This document shows positions 1 to 8,800 of a DNA stretch of 64,000 bases, piece after piece. The notes under the pieces were generated by a model, which did not search any database, was not told where the DNA came from, and worked only from the letters and a program-made list of their open reading frames with translations. Numbering within the stretch: the first letter of the stretch is position 1; the number at the start of each line of letters is the position of its first letter. A program made the translations under genes and the position numbers. The stretch is from Paraburkholderia domus (GTDB lineage Bacteria; Pseudomonadota; Gammaproteobacteria; Burkholderiales; Burkholderiaceae): contig NZ_CAJNAT010000010.1 in assembly GCF_905220705.1 (NCBI RefSeq), positions 1 to 64,000 on the forward strand. Reading direction: 5' to 3'.

Positions 1-445
1 GCCAGTTATGGAACCAGACCGGTCCCATCGCATTGCCGGAAGTGCCGGGCGACACTGAACGATAGGTGCGGGAGAACACCATCGGCATGTCGTCGCCGCT
101 GACGAAATCCGCGCTGTCGAGCGTAACGGCACCGCTGCCCGGATAAACCGGATCGGCAACCGGGCAGGACTTTTCAGGCTGCGGATCGGTTTCGCCCGCG
201 CACCATTTGTTGATGAGATCGAGGTCGTTCAGGCATGCATAGCCGCCTGGCCCACCCGGCGAATTGCTCGCAGCGTCGATAGCGCAGAACTTGCTGCCCT
301 GGATGGCACCTGATTTTGCGTAGCGTGTGGTGCAGTCATTCTGGTAGTCGGCGTTCGCGCCGAACGCGACCAATAACAACGTGAATGCGACGAGGAAGCG
401 GCACAGCATGCCAGCCGTTCCTCTCTGTGGTTTCCAGTCTTTCAT
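1..445 (-). CDS. Rhs-family protein, N-terminal part (cut by window edge)
   Basis: The first 148 codons are present and the rest lies outside the window. The protein starts with a short basic stretch and a hydrophobic segment ending in FGANA, which looks like a cleavable signal peptide. It continues with the N-terminal Rhs domain pattern (DUF6531-like): DPVYPGSGAVTLDSADFVSG, then TYRS and a GPVWFHNW stretch. In this family that domain precedes long YD-repeat shells that encapsulate C-terminal toxins; nothing of that shell or toxin is visible here. The ATG at 445 is preceded by AAGGAG with a short spacer, which fixes the start; a later in-frame ATG at 409 is the alternative. An ISAs1-type transposase relic lies just upstream, the classic Rhs/H-repeat association. 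Family call is strong, function is inferred. Confidence 0.8.
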   Translation of the reverse strand, partial: MKDWKPQRGTAGMLCRFLVAFTLLLVAFGANADYQNDCTTRYAKSGAIQGSKFCAIDAASNSPGGPGGYACLNDLDLINKWCAGETDPQPEKSCPVADPVYPGSGAVTLDSADFVSGDDMPMVFSRTYRSVSPGTSGNAMGPVWFHNW

Positions 446-481
446 TTCGCTCCTTTTATTGTGAGATTCGCCATTGACGGC

Positions 482-603
482 GTAAGCACTTTTAAGGAGA
501 TTGAAATATTTTTAAATCCGACAATTCCGAAAAATCTGATTGCGCGGATACGCGCGAAAAACGTTACAGATGGTGAAGAAAGTCTTGTAAGCACTGTTAA
601 AGG
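482..603. repeat. Pair of short direct repeats upstream of the Rhs gene
   Basis: GTAAGCACTTTTAAGG at 482 recurs as GTAAGCACTGTTAAAGG at 587, 105 bases away in the same orientation. They sit in an unusually AT-rich stretch between the Rhs start codon and the transposase relic. They could be operator half-sites for the Rhs promoter or debris of an insertion; the sequence does not decide. Confidence 0.45.
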
Positions 604-639
604 CGCGTTTACTCTGGTTTTTGTTGCCGGGGAAAAGCG

Positions 640-939
640 ATGGAGCAAGACGTGTTCGGTATTCAGGATGAGTTTGGCGATTTGCGCGATCCGCGCAGCC
701 GCACGCCGGCTAGTCCGACGGACATGCTGGTCGTGGTGGTATGTGCAATTCTCTCGGGAGCCGATATTCGGATGGCGATTCAGATATGGGGCGAAGCAAA
801 GCTGTGCTGGCTGCGGAGGTACCTGCTGCTTGATTGTTTACAACGACGGCTCCGGGCGGAGTCAAGGCCAGATGACGCGAGATGGTGCCTGCGAAAGGAG
901 GGCGCGTATCGGCGCAGATACAGTAGAAGCCAGAAGTAG
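640..939 (+). pseudogene. Truncated ISAs1/H-repeat transposase (N-terminal fragment)
   Basis: An ATG at 640 behind a GGGGAA stretch opens 99 codons. The first 60 or so match the DDE_Tnp_1-associated N-terminal domain of ISAs1 transposases: FGDLRDPRSRTPAS, then VVVVCAILSGAD, then WGEAKLCWLRRYL. After that the similarity stops abruptly and the remaining residues are arginine-rich and unlike any transposase, so the gene has lost more than 80 percent of its usual length of about 370 residues, including all DDE catalytic residues. No terminal inverted repeats were identified. H-repeat elements of this family are known companions of rhs loci, and here the relic lies divergently next to one. Confidence 0.75.
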
Positions 940-957
940 TGGTAGACCTATCAAATG

Positions 958-990
958 AAAAAAGGCCGCCTCGGGTGCGAGGTGGCCTTT
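958..990 (-). terminator. Rho-independent terminator of the biotin operon
   Basis: A hairpin of AAAGGCCgCCTCG and CGAGGtGGCCTTT closes over a 4-base loop. Read on the minus strand it ends in a run of U, 24 bases past the bioB stop codon. Confidence 0.85.
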
Positions 991-1014
991 CTTACCGTGT
1001 TCGGCTTTTTGGCG

Positions 1015-2115
1015 TTAGTTCGGCGCAGCGTGCGCGTTTTGATCATGCGCGCAGCTATGCTCGCAGCCGCTCTGATCCAGCGGCATCTGCTGTGCCGCTT
1101 CTGCGCGAACGCCGAGGCGTTCGAGCAGTTTGCGGTCCGCTTCCGCTTGCGGGTTGCTGGTGGTCAGCAACTGATCGCCGTAGAAAATCGAGTTCGCGCC
1201 AGCCAGGAAACACAAGGCCTGCAACGCTTCGTCCATCTGCTCGCGGCCAGCCGACAGACGCACCATTGCGCGCGGCATCGTGATGCGTGCAATCGCGATC
1301 GTACGGACGAATTCGAACGGATCGATTGCTTCGGTGCCGGTCAGCGGCGTACCTTCCACTTGCACCAGGTTGTTGATGGGTACCGATTCCGGATACGGCT
1401 CCATGTTCGCCAGTTGCGCGACCAGGCCGGCGCGCTCACGGCGCGATTCGCCCAAACCGACAATCCCGCCGCAGCACACGTTGATGCCCGCATCGCGCAC
1501 GCGTTCCAACGTATCGAGACGGTCCTGATACGTGCGCGTCGAAATGATCTGGCCGTAGAACTCCGGCGATGTATCGAGGTTGTGGTTGTAGTAGTCGAGA
1601 CCCGCTTCGCGCAGACCTTGAGCCTGATGCGTTTCCAGCATGCCGAGCGTCACGCAGGTTTCGAGGCCCATCGCCTTCACGCCGCGGATCATGTCCTTGA
1701 TCGGCTCGAGGTGACGGTCCTTCGGATTGCGCCACGCCGCACCCATGCAGAAGCGCGTCGCGCCGTTTTCCTTGGCGACCTTTGCTGCGGCCAATACTTC
1801 ATCGACCGGCATCAGCTTGTCGGCTTGCAAGCCTGTGTCGTGATGCACCGACTGCGGACAGTACGCGCAATCTTCTTCGCAACCGCCGGTCTTGATCGAC
1901 AGAAGCGTCGACAGTTGCACGGTGTTGGCGTCGAAATGTTCGCGGTGGGTTTGCTGCGCGCGGAACATCAGATCGTTGAACGGCAGTTCGTACAGCGCGA
2001 CGATGTCAGCGACGCGCCACTTGGCTACCTGCTTGCCGCCTGCTGCAGCGTGGTTGGCGTTGTGGTTCGAGGCGGCCGTCTCGGCTGGCGTCGGAGCGAT
2101 GTTCAGTTGCGTCAT
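1015..2115 (-). CDS. bioB: Biotin synthase BioB
   Basis: BioB is the radical-SAM enzyme that inserts sulfur into dethiobiotin, the last step of biotin synthesis. The CxxxCxxC cluster motif is Cys79, Cys83 and Cys86 in GGCEEDCAYCPQS, followed by the family's conserved YNHNLDTSPE region and CCGGIVGLGES. Length (366 residues) is slightly above the usual 320-350 because of an alanine/asparagine-rich N-terminal tail. ATG 2115 is chosen because GAGG lies 9 bases upstream; an in-frame ATG at 2130 has no ribosome site. It is the last gene of bioA-bioF-bioD-bioB, 34 bases after bioD, and is followed by a strong terminator. Confidence 0.96.
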   Translation of the reverse strand: MTQLNIAPTPAETAASNHNANHAAAGGKQVAKWRVADIVALYELPFNDLMFRAQQTHREHFDANTVQLSTLLSIKTGGCEEDCAYCPQSVHHDTGLQADKLMPVDEVLAAAKVAKENGATRFCMGAAWRNPKDRHLEPIKDMIRGVKAMGLETCVTLGMLETHQAQGLREAGLDYYNHNLDTSPEFYGQIISTRTYQDRLDTLERVRDAGINVCCGGIVGLGESRRERAGLVAQLANMEPYPESVPINNLVQVEGTPLTGTEAIDPFEFVRTIAIARITMPRAMVRLSAGREQMDEALQALCFLAGANSIFYGDQLLTTSNPQAEADRKLLERLGVRAEAAQQMPLDQSGCEHSCAHDQNAHAAPN

Positions 2116-2149
2116 GTCGTCAATCCTCATGGATGGATGTAATGGGTTT

Positions 2150-2881
2150 TCAGCGCTGCGCGTGACGCAGCGTCTGCAGGAGTCGGTTGATGTCGAGTTG
2201 ATCTGCCGCGAGCTCCGGCGAAGCCGGGTTCAAATGCGGCACGATGCCGAGCAAGGGCGCATCGTATTCGCGCCCAAGATGCTCGCGAATCGAGGCGATG
2301 TTTTCGTCGGGGAACGTCATGTCCGGATCGATGCGATTCGCGACCCAGCCAGCGAGCGTCAGCCCGCGCGCGGCGATCGCTTCGGCCGTGAGCAATGCGT
2401 GGCTGATGCAACCCAGGCGCATGCCGACCACCAGCACGACCGGCAGCTTCAGCGCGACGGCGAGATCGGCGGTGTCCTGCGTCGCGGTCAGCGGCACGCG
2501 AAAACCGCCGACGCCTTCGACTACGACGATCTCGGCTTGCTTCAATGCTTGCGCGTGGCAATCGACGATGTGGTCGATATCGAATGTGACGTTTTCCAGC
2601 GCGGCGGCGATATGCGGCGCGGCGGGTTCTTTCAACAGATACGGCGTGCGAATCTCTGGCGGCAGCAGGACGCTCGACGCGGCGTCGAGTTGATCGGCAT
2701 CTTCGTTGTGCAACACGCCGTTCACTTCGAACGCGCCCGCGGCGATCGGTTTCATCGCGGCGGCTTGCAGGCCTTCGCGAACGAAGCCGCGCAAGAGCGC
2801 GGCGGACACGAAAGTCTTGCCAATTTCCGTATCGGTGCCGGTGACGAAGAGAGACAGCGCGTTTTGATTCGAGCTGCTCAT
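2150..2881 (-). CDS. bioD: Dethiobiotin synthetase BioD
   Basis: ATP-dependent carboxylation of 7,8-diaminopelargonic acid to dethiobiotin, in the cytoplasm. The P-loop GTDTEIGKT spans residues 15-23, and VVEGVGGFRVPL is the conserved substrate-side loop. The 243-residue length is normal. The start codon overlaps the bioF stop codon (ATGA), so the two are probably translationally coupled. Third gene of the biotin operon. Confidence 0.95.
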   Translation of the reverse strand: MSSSNQNALSLFVTGTDTEIGKTFVSAALLRGFVREGLQAAAMKPIAAGAFEVNGVLHNEDADQLDAASSVLLPPEIRTPYLLKEPAAPHIAAALENVTFDIDHIVDCHAQALKQAEIVVVEGVGGFRVPLTATQDTADLAVALKLPVVLVVGMRLGCISHALLTAEAIAARGLTLAGWVANRIDPDMTFPDENIASIREHLGREYDAPLLGIVPHLNPASPELAADQLDINRLLQTLRHAQR

Positions 2882-4062
2882 GCCGCTTTTGCCCCGAGTT
2901 GTTGCAAGCCCGCTTCGAGCCGATCGAGATCCGCCTGCGAATGCGCGGCGGAAAGCGAAATGCGCAGCCGCGACGTACCCGCCGGCACAGTCGGCGGACG
3001 GATCGCCGGTACCCAGAGACCCGCGCGATCGAGCGTGGCCGCGATGTCCAGCGTCGCCTCGTTTGCGCCGATGATCAGCGGCTGCACGGCAGTGTGCGAA
3101 TCAACCGGCAGCCACGGCGTTGCCTTCAACATCGCGCGTGTACGTTCGATCAATTGCCGAAGATGGGCACGCCGCGTATCGCCTTCTTCGCCACCGATAA
3201 TGCGCAGACTCGCCGACACCGCATGCGCCGCAGCCGGAACCGAAGCGGTTGTGAAGATATACGGACGCGCGCGCTGCACGAGCCATTCGATCACGGTGCC
3301 GTGCGCGACGACGAATGCGCCCGACACACCAGCAGCTTTACCGAGCGTGCCGATCGAGATCAGATTTGGCGAGCGCAACGCGGCCTCCGCGATCGCGCCG
3401 CGGCCTTGCGGACCGAGCACACCGAAGCCGTGCGCATCGTCGACGATCAGCCATGCACCGTGCTGCTCTGCAAGTTCAAGCAGACGCGCCAGGGGCGCGA
3501 CATCGCCGTCCATGCTGAACACCGTATCGGAGACGATCACTTTGACTTCAGCGTCCGAGGCATCGAGCATCGCGCTCAGCGCTTCCATGTCGCAATGCGG
3601 ATAGATCTGCACTTCAGCGCGGGACAAACGCGCGCCGTCGATGAGCGATGCGTGATTCAACGCGTCGGAGAACAGCGTCGTGCCACGGCCCGCGAGCGCG
3701 GTAAGCGTCGCGAGATTCGCCATGTAACCGGTGCTGAAGTAGAGCGCGCGTGCGTTGTCGACGAAGCCGCCGGCGAATTCAGCCAGATCGTCTTCGAGCT
3801 GCGCATGCGCGCGCGAGTGGCCGCCTAGCAGATGCGAACCACCGCTGCCGGCGCCGTAACGCTGCGCACCTTCCGCGATTGCCGCGATCAGTTGCGGATG
3901 CGCCGCGAGCCCGAGATAGTCGTTGCTGGCGAAACCGATGATCGCGCGGCCGTCGACCGTCATGTGCGCTGCACATGGCGTGTCGGCGGTACGGCGACGG
4001 CGGCGCAGACCGCGCGCGTCGATTTCCTTGAGGCCTTCTGTGAGTGTGTCGAGCAGGTGCAT
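2878..4062 (-). CDS. bioF: 8-amino-7-oxononanoate synthase BioF
   Basis: PLP-dependent condensation of pimeloyl thioester with alanine, the first committed step of the biotin ring pathway. The Schiff-base lysine is Lys242 in SIGTLGKAAGVSGAF, the PLP-binding aspartate region is IVDDAHGFG (around 207-214), and SNDYLGL near residue 46 is typical of alpha-oxoamine synthases. Length 394 fits the family. It overlaps bioA upstream by one base and bioD downstream by four, so bioA-F-D form one tightly coupled unit. Confidence 0.95.
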   Translation of the reverse strand: MHLLDTLTEGLKEIDARGLRRRRRTADTPCAAHMTVDGRAIIGFASNDYLGLAAHPQLIAAIAEGAQRYGAGSGGSHLLGGHSRAHAQLEDDLAEFAGGFVDNARALYFSTGYMANLATLTALAGRGTTLFSDALNHASLIDGARLSRAEVQIYPHCDMEALSAMLDASDAEVKVIVSDTVFSMDGDVAPLARLLELAEQHGAWLIVDDAHGFGVLGPQGRGAIAEAALRSPNLISIGTLGKAAGVSGAFVVAHGTVIEWLVQRARPYIFTTASVPAAAHAVSASLRIIGGEEGDTRRAHLRQLIERTRAMLKATPWLPVDSHTAVQPLIIGANEATLDIAATLDRAGLWVPAIRPPTVPAGTSRLRISLSAAHSQADLDRLEAGLQQLGAKAA

Positions 4063-5411
4063 TAACGGGTTTCCGCGAGAGTTGCTTCGAAAGTTTCGCG
4101 CGTGCGCGAGGCGAGCAGCGCGATTTCTTCGTCGTCGAGGATGTATGGGGGCATCAGATACACCGTGGTCGAAATCGGACGCAGCAGCAGTTCACGCTGC
4201 AACGCGTTTTCGAAAAAACGGCGCGAAAATGTTTTGGCTTGCTGAGCGTCGTCGATCACTGCATCGAACGCGAAGATCGTGCCGCACTGACGCAAATTGC
4301 GCACTTGCTTATGTTCGGCGAGCGGCGCCAACGCGGCCTTCAGCGTCGCGGATTTCTGTGCGTTGACCGCGAGCACGTTGTCGCTGGCGAACAGATCGAG
4401 CGTCGCGAGCGCCGCTCGGCAGGCGAGCGGATTGCCCGTGTACGAATGCGAGTGCAGGAAGCCGCGCGCGGTATCGTCGTGATAGAAGGCGTCGAAAATT
4501 TCAACGCGCGACAGCACGATTGAGAGCGGCAGATACCCGCCGCTAATGCCTTTCGACAGACACAGGAAATCCGGCCAGATACCGGCTTGTTCGCATGCGA
4601 AGAACGTGCCGGTGCGGCCGCAACCGACCGCGATTTCATCGGCGATCAGATGCACGCCGTATTGGTCGCAGAGTGCGCGCAATCCGGCGATATACGACGC
4701 ATCGTGCATTGCCATGCCGGCCGCGCATTGCACGAGCGGCTCCACGATGAGCGCGGAGATTTTCGTGGCGCGTGCTTCGAACAACGAGCGAACGTGTTCG
4801 AGCGCGCGGCGCGACACATCGGCTGCGCTTTCACCTGTTTGCGCGAGGCGCGCGTCGGGCGATGCAACGACGTGTGCGTTGCGGATCAGCGGGTCGTAAG
4901 CGTCTTTGAAGAGCGCCACATCGGTGACGCCGAGGGCGCCGACGGTTTCGCCGTGGTAGCTGTTAGCGACGCAAACGAATTCCTGCTTGTCGGTGAAGCC
5001 GCGATTGCGCCACGAGTGGAAGCTCATCTTCAGCGCGATTTCGACGGCCGATGCGCCATCGGACGCGAAGAACGCGTGACCGAGTGTGTTGCCGGTGAGG
5101 GCGCTGAGGCGCTCCGCAAGTTCGATGGCTGGCTCGTGCGTGCAGCCCGCGAGCATTGCGTGTTCGAGCGTATCGAGTTGATCTTTGAGTGCCGCATTGA
5201 TGCGGGGATTGGCATGCCCGAACAGGTTGACCCACCAGGAACTGATCGCGTCCAGATAACGCTTGTCCGCGCGGTCGTAGAGCCACGCGCCTTGACCTCG
5301 TGCGACCGGGATTAGCGGCAGGCGCTCGTGGTGTTTCATCTGGGTGCAGGGGTGCCAGACGGCACGCAGGCTGCGGGTGATCCAGTCTTCAGGGGATGCT
5401 GACTTTTCCAA
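4062..5411 (-). CDS. bioA: Adenosylmethionine-8-amino-7-oxononanoate aminotransferase BioA
   Basis: Class III aminotransferase that makes 7,8-diaminopelargonate using S-adenosylmethionine as amino donor. Conserved features: WHPCTQM near residue 19, DAISSWWVNLFGH near 55, SYHGETVGALG near 151, the ADE motif at 257-259 and the PLP lysine Lys287 in CLSKGISGGYLP. The start is a TTG at 5411 preceded by GGAG at a 7-base spacing; no ATG fits as well. First gene of the operon. No BirA-type operator is evident upstream, and the BirA in this window lacks a DNA-binding domain. Confidence 0.94.
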   Translation of the reverse strand: MEKSASPEDWITRSLRAVWHPCTQMKHHERLPLIPVARGQGAWLYDRADKRYLDAISSWWVNLFGHANPRINAALKDQLDTLEHAMLAGCTHEPAIELAERLSALTGNTLGHAFFASDGASAVEIALKMSFHSWRNRGFTDKQEFVCVANSYHGETVGALGVTDVALFKDAYDPLIRNAHVVASPDARLAQTGESAADVSRRALEHVRSLFEARATKISALIVEPLVQCAAGMAMHDASYIAGLRALCDQYGVHLIADEIAVGCGRTGTFFACEQAGIWPDFLCLSKGISGGYLPLSIVLSRVEIFDAFYHDDTARGFLHSHSYTGNPLACRAALATLDLFASDNVLAVNAQKSATLKAALAPLAEHKQVRNLRQCGTIFAFDAVIDDAQQAKTFSRRFFENALQRELLLRPISTTVYLMPPYILDDEEIALLASRTRETFEATLAETR

Positions 5412-5748
5412 AGGGTACTCCGAGGTGCTTTTTTTGCCGTTGCACGGCTGGCTTTTTAGGGCCTATTCATTCGCGCTGCGGTTTCTTGTGTGCGCTGCGC
5501 GCGGCCTTGGGGAGGCTTGCGGGGTCGAGATTAGCGGTTTATTTCGTGCTGTGCACTAGGGCTGGACGGTGAGGTTTTGCCGGCGGCGCCGGAGTTTTGC
5601 GCTGTTCGATGCAGGTGGTTTCAGTTTCCTTCGGAAGGTCGCTGATCGATGGAGTTAGCGACGACAAAGTAGTTGGTGCTTATGGGCGGGAATTTGGGGT
5701 TTGGGGTGGGACTTTGCCTCCGGCGGTGGGGGTGGTTTGGGTTTTGGC
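5412..5748. other. Non-coding region upstream of bioA
   Basis: No convincing gene. It should hold the minus-strand biotin operon promoter. The part after about 5640 is T/G-rich on the plus strand and leads into the inverted-repeat element. Confidence 0.5.
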
Positions 5749-6409
5749 TGCTCGGCGCTTGTTGTCTGTATGCCTGCGGCGGTGGCCTTTCCTTGATTTG
5801 CTATTGGTCTATTAGCGTCGCCCCTGTGCGGGGCAGGCACCTACTTTTCTTTGCCTGCTGCAAAGAAAAGTAGGCAAAAGAAAGCAGCTCAAACCGCTAA
5901 CTCTTAAGCGGGTCCCCTGGCTCGGAGGGGGGAGTGGTGCATCTGGAATCCGTGCTCTCGCACCTTCAGCGTGAGTGACAAGGGGCTCATCAGCGCCCAC
6001 TCCGCACTGCGTGCGTCGCGGATGGGTCTGCGAGGGAAACCCGGGGCTTCGGTTGGACGCGGTGGGGGCCATCGGCTTCGCCTCGGCGAAGCGCCGAATG
6101 AAGCGCGAGTGCGAAACCGGAGTGGTCGGTTTTATGAAATGCTCTTCGGCGCGCGCAGCGCCACCGGAAGTATGACGGCTTGTCACCAAGGCGGAATGTG
6201 CGAGGGCACGGATTCCAGATGCACCACTGCCGTGGCTGTGCGGGGGACCCGCTTATGTGCTGGCGGTGTGAGCCGCTTTCTTTGCTTATCTTTCTTTGCG
6301 GCGGCAAAGAAAGTAAGTGCCGCCCCGCACAGGGGCGACGCTAATCAACCACTAACAAAACAAGGAAAGGCCAACGCCACAGGCAAACAGACAATACGCC
6401 CCGAGCAGG
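5749..6409. repeat. Large imperfect inverted-repeat element (about 660 bp)
   Basis: The left arm (about 5749-5983) and right arm (about 6179-6409) are reverse complements with few changes. Matching blocks in order from each outer end: TGCTCGG, TTGTCTG, GGCCTTTCCTTG, TTAGCGTCGCCCCTGTGCGG, CTTTGC and CAAAGAAA around a small internal hairpin, AAAGAAAGC, GTGGTGCATCTGGAATCCG and finally GTGACAAG. The centre (5984-6178) is unique sequence with its own small hairpin near 6070-6100. Reading frames across it show no recognisable domain and look like by-products. No transposase is present. It resembles a non-autonomous mobile or extragenic palindromic repeat; outer borders are approximate. Confidence 0.8.
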
Positions 6410-6482
6410 CAAACAGAACAAGCAAAGCCCAACACCGCAGGCACAAAGACGACCAAACGCCGAGCAGGCAAAACCCTAACCC

Positions 6483-7757
6483 TTAATTCCGGCTAGCAAT
6501 AGCCGGCCGACCATCGGCAGACCCAGCCGAAGAAGAATCCGCCGTCTGCGAAGACCCAGAACCCCATACAACGGAGTTGTCCACCGCATACAACCGGCAA
6601 CGCGCCGAACTCTGCTTCTGGCAATTGGCAATAGCCACCGACATCGGATCATCGCCGCCCTCGGCCCAGGACCATGCCCCCGTATCCGACACAGCAAAAG
6701 CCCGGCTAGGATACTGATGCAAGAAATTCCGATATCCGTTACGGCCAGCTTCGTCGACAAACGGTACAGAGTCGACCGCATCGACAGCAGCAAACCCGCT
6801 TGCCTTCGGCAAAGAAGGATCAGACACGCGATATTGCACGCCAGTCGGCATCCCAGCTCGAGCCAGGAAGGCTTCAACCGCAGGCCACCAGATCTGCACG
6901 CCATCACGATCGCCCACGAGCCGATGCGCGTCATTCTTATAGTTGCCGAAATCCACCATCTTCGCACTCGCACCATGTGCGGAATACGCGGCATACATCC
7001 CGGCCACCAGCGGCGCCGTCCACACCGAGTCGTTATCGCCATACAACCACAGCGACGGCACCTTCGTTTTCTCGCCATACGCGCCGAATGCGCGCGTCAG
7101 GTTGCCCTGCCAGTCGGCGCACGCGTCCTGCCGCAAACCGCCCGAGAAATTGATCAAGGCCCGCACACCCGGTGCAGCCTCAGGGCCGTACGCCATCGTT
7201 GCCAAGCCGCCGTGCGAGGTGCCGGCCACCACGATGTGCGTCGCATCCACGTATGGCTGCTTCGACATGAAATCGATCGTGGCGGCCACGTCGCCGGCCT
7301 GGCCGATGCCGTTGCGTTCGACGTCGCACCCGTCCTGCTGATAAGTACCACCCGAATGGCCGAAGCCCTGGCGGTTCGGCGCCACCACCACATAACCCCG
7401 GCGCACGAATTCGCGCGCGAACGGCAACGGGTCGCTGCGCTCCTGCGTGCGCGGGTCGCCGGGAATCTTGCCGTGGTTGAAAACGATCATCGGAAACGGG
7501 CCTGCGCCGTCCGGTTTGTAGATCGTTGTTTCGAGTGTGACCGTGCCGGCAGCGTCGACCGGTACGCGGATGATCTGTTCGTTGAGGCCAGTGGTGGTCT
7601 GATAGACGTCGTCGTCGAGCGCAATGCGCGGCACGTGTGCGCGGGTGAGAGGCCCCAACTGGGTGTCGGCGAGCGGGTCGGCATGCGCGAGCGCGACGGC
7701 GCACATCGCCGTTACACACGTCACCGCACACTTCGTCAGAACCTTGCTGAACACCAT
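6483..7757 (-). CDS. Secreted alpha/beta-hydrolase (dienelactone hydrolase-like)
   Basis: A 424-residue protein with a signal peptide ending near AHADP (residues 1-27), so probably periplasmic or exported. The hydrolase core shows MIVFNHGKIPGD (oxyanion region, about 90-101) and the nucleophile elbow GTSHGG with Ser181. The first half fits esterase or dienelactone-hydrolase-type alpha/beta hydrolases; the C-terminal 130 residues are an extension I do not recognise. ATG 7757 is chosen; a GTG at 7763 is also possible and both share the GAGG/AGGTG region. Substrate unknown. It stands alone between the inverted-repeat element and a non-coding region. Confidence 0.8.
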   Translation of the reverse strand: MVFSKVLTKCAVTCVTAMCAVALAHADPLADTQLGPLTRAHVPRIALDDDVYQTTTGLNEQIIRVPVDAAGTVTLETTIYKPDGAGPFPMIVFNHGKIPGDPRTQERSDPLPFAREFVRRGYVVVAPNRQGFGHSGGTYQQDGCDVERNGIGQAGDVAATIDFMSKQPYVDATHIVVAGTSHGGLATMAYGPEAAPGVRALINFSGGLRQDACADWQGNLTRAFGAYGEKTKVPSLWLYGDNDSVWTAPLVAGMYAAYSAHGASAKMVDFGNYKNDAHRLVGDRDGVQIWWPAVEAFLARAGMPTGVQYRVSDPSLPKASGFAAVDAVDSVPFVDEAGRNGYRNFLHQYPSRAFAVSDTGAWSWAEGGDDPMSVAIANCQKQSSARCRLYAVDNSVVWGSGSSQTADSSSAGSADGRPAIASRN

Positions 7758-8259
7758 TAACACACCTGCCTCAAAAACCTGCCCTGAACACCGTGATGCT
7801 TTGTCTGTCGAATGTCGTCACTGACAATTGCCTTTCATCAGCGTTTTCGACAAACAAAAACACACTCGCGTACGGAGTGCGCTAAGCGCACGCACGCTAA
7901 TCGAGATCGCACGGGATGAACCCAAACGGCCGACGCGACCCCACGCGCCGATGATGAGCGCCACACATGCTGCCTGGAACCGCTGTCGAACCCCTACTGG
8001 TGGGCTATCGGCACGGCGCCTGCGCATTTGCGGAACCGGTATGGACCTATTCTCGCAACGTGGCGTCACAAACCTACGGCCTCATCCTGGCACGACAATT
8101 TTGTTTTGTGCAATCAAGGAGAACCCGCGGCGAAAAAATTGCCGCGTGCGGATCAGGGCACGTTCGCCTGCCGGGAGACAGCCAAACGCTTGCCCCGCGG
8201 TGCTTGGCTGGACGAAGTAATTTGTCGTATCACGCGCGCTGTAGCGTCGAGCCAACACG
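7758..8259. other. Non-coding region with two hairpins
   Basis: No credible gene in about 500 bases. Two perfect short inverted repeats are visible: GTGCGC-TAA-GCGCAC at 7877-7891 and CGCGGC-N9-GCCGCG at 8126-8146. The minus-strand promoter of the secreted hydrolase should lie in the left part. Confidence 0.5.
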
Positions 8260-8283
8260 AAAAAAAAGCCCTCGTTTGAGGGC
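8260..8283 (-). terminator. Terminator after ychJ-like gene
   Basis: GCCCTC-GTTT-GAGGGC hairpin at 8268-8283; on the minus strand it is followed by eight U residues. It lies about 60 bases past the end of the merR-to-ychJ gene block. Confidence 0.85.
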
Positions 8284-8343
8284 CATATGTGAACGCCGTG
8301 GGATGTGGGTCGCTGCGTCGTGTAAGGCTACGAAAGGTTGGGC

Positions 8344-8793
8344 CTATTCGCTCACATCGCCATCGACATAGCGCCAGCGTCCGTCTTCACCACGTAGAAA
8401 GCGGCTCAACTCGTGCAACCGGTGGGCGCGGCCGCTTACCTTATAACGTGCGACGAATTCAACGGTCGCATGATCGGCATCGGTTTCAGCGAAGGCCTTG
8501 ATCTGGAGTCCGAGCCAACGCGGTGCGTCGGGGGCAGCAGGGTCGGTGTCGAGATCCGTGGGGCAGGTGTGCGGCGCCCAGGTGGCGCGCAAATAATCCG
8601 TTGCGCCCACAACGTACGCGCTGTAGCGCGAGCGCATCAGTTCGAGCGCGCGCGGCGCAATTTCGCCGCCGTCGATATAGCGGCCACAGCATTGCGCGAA
8701 GCGCGGCGGTTTGGCGCCGTTGCGCTGATCGGGCGCAGCGCCGCCACAGGGGCAGTCGGACGGTCGTTGCGTTGACAACAATGGCTTATTCAT
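8344..8793 (-). CDS. YchJ-family (UPF0225) SEC-C motif protein
   Basis: A 149-residue cytoplasmic protein of the YchJ family. The N-terminal cysteine pattern typical of a zinc-binding SEC-C-like motif is visible as CPCG (Cys14, Cys16) and QCCGRYI (Cys35, Cys36), followed by the family stretch ALELMRSRYSAYV. The biochemical function of YchJ proteins is not established. It starts 7 bases after the acyl-CoA dehydrogenase stop codon, so it is probably co-translated with it. A TTG 15 bases upstream is an alternative start inside the preceding gene. Confidence 0.85.
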   Translation of the reverse strand: MNKPLLSTQRPSDCPCGGAAPDQRNGAKPPRFAQCCGRYIDGGEIAPRALELMRSRYSAYVVGATDYLRATWAPHTCPTDLDTDPAAPDAPRWLGLQIKAFAETDADHATVEFVARYKVSGRAHRLHELSRFLRGEDGRWRYVDGDVSE

Positions 8794-8800
8794 CAGACTT

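Noticed and set aside
5971..6486. A 171-codon open frame across the inverted-repeat element
   Set aside because: It spans both the unique centre and a repeat arm, has no ribosome site or domain, and the same arm gives other long frames on the opposite strand; it is a by-product of GC-rich repeats.
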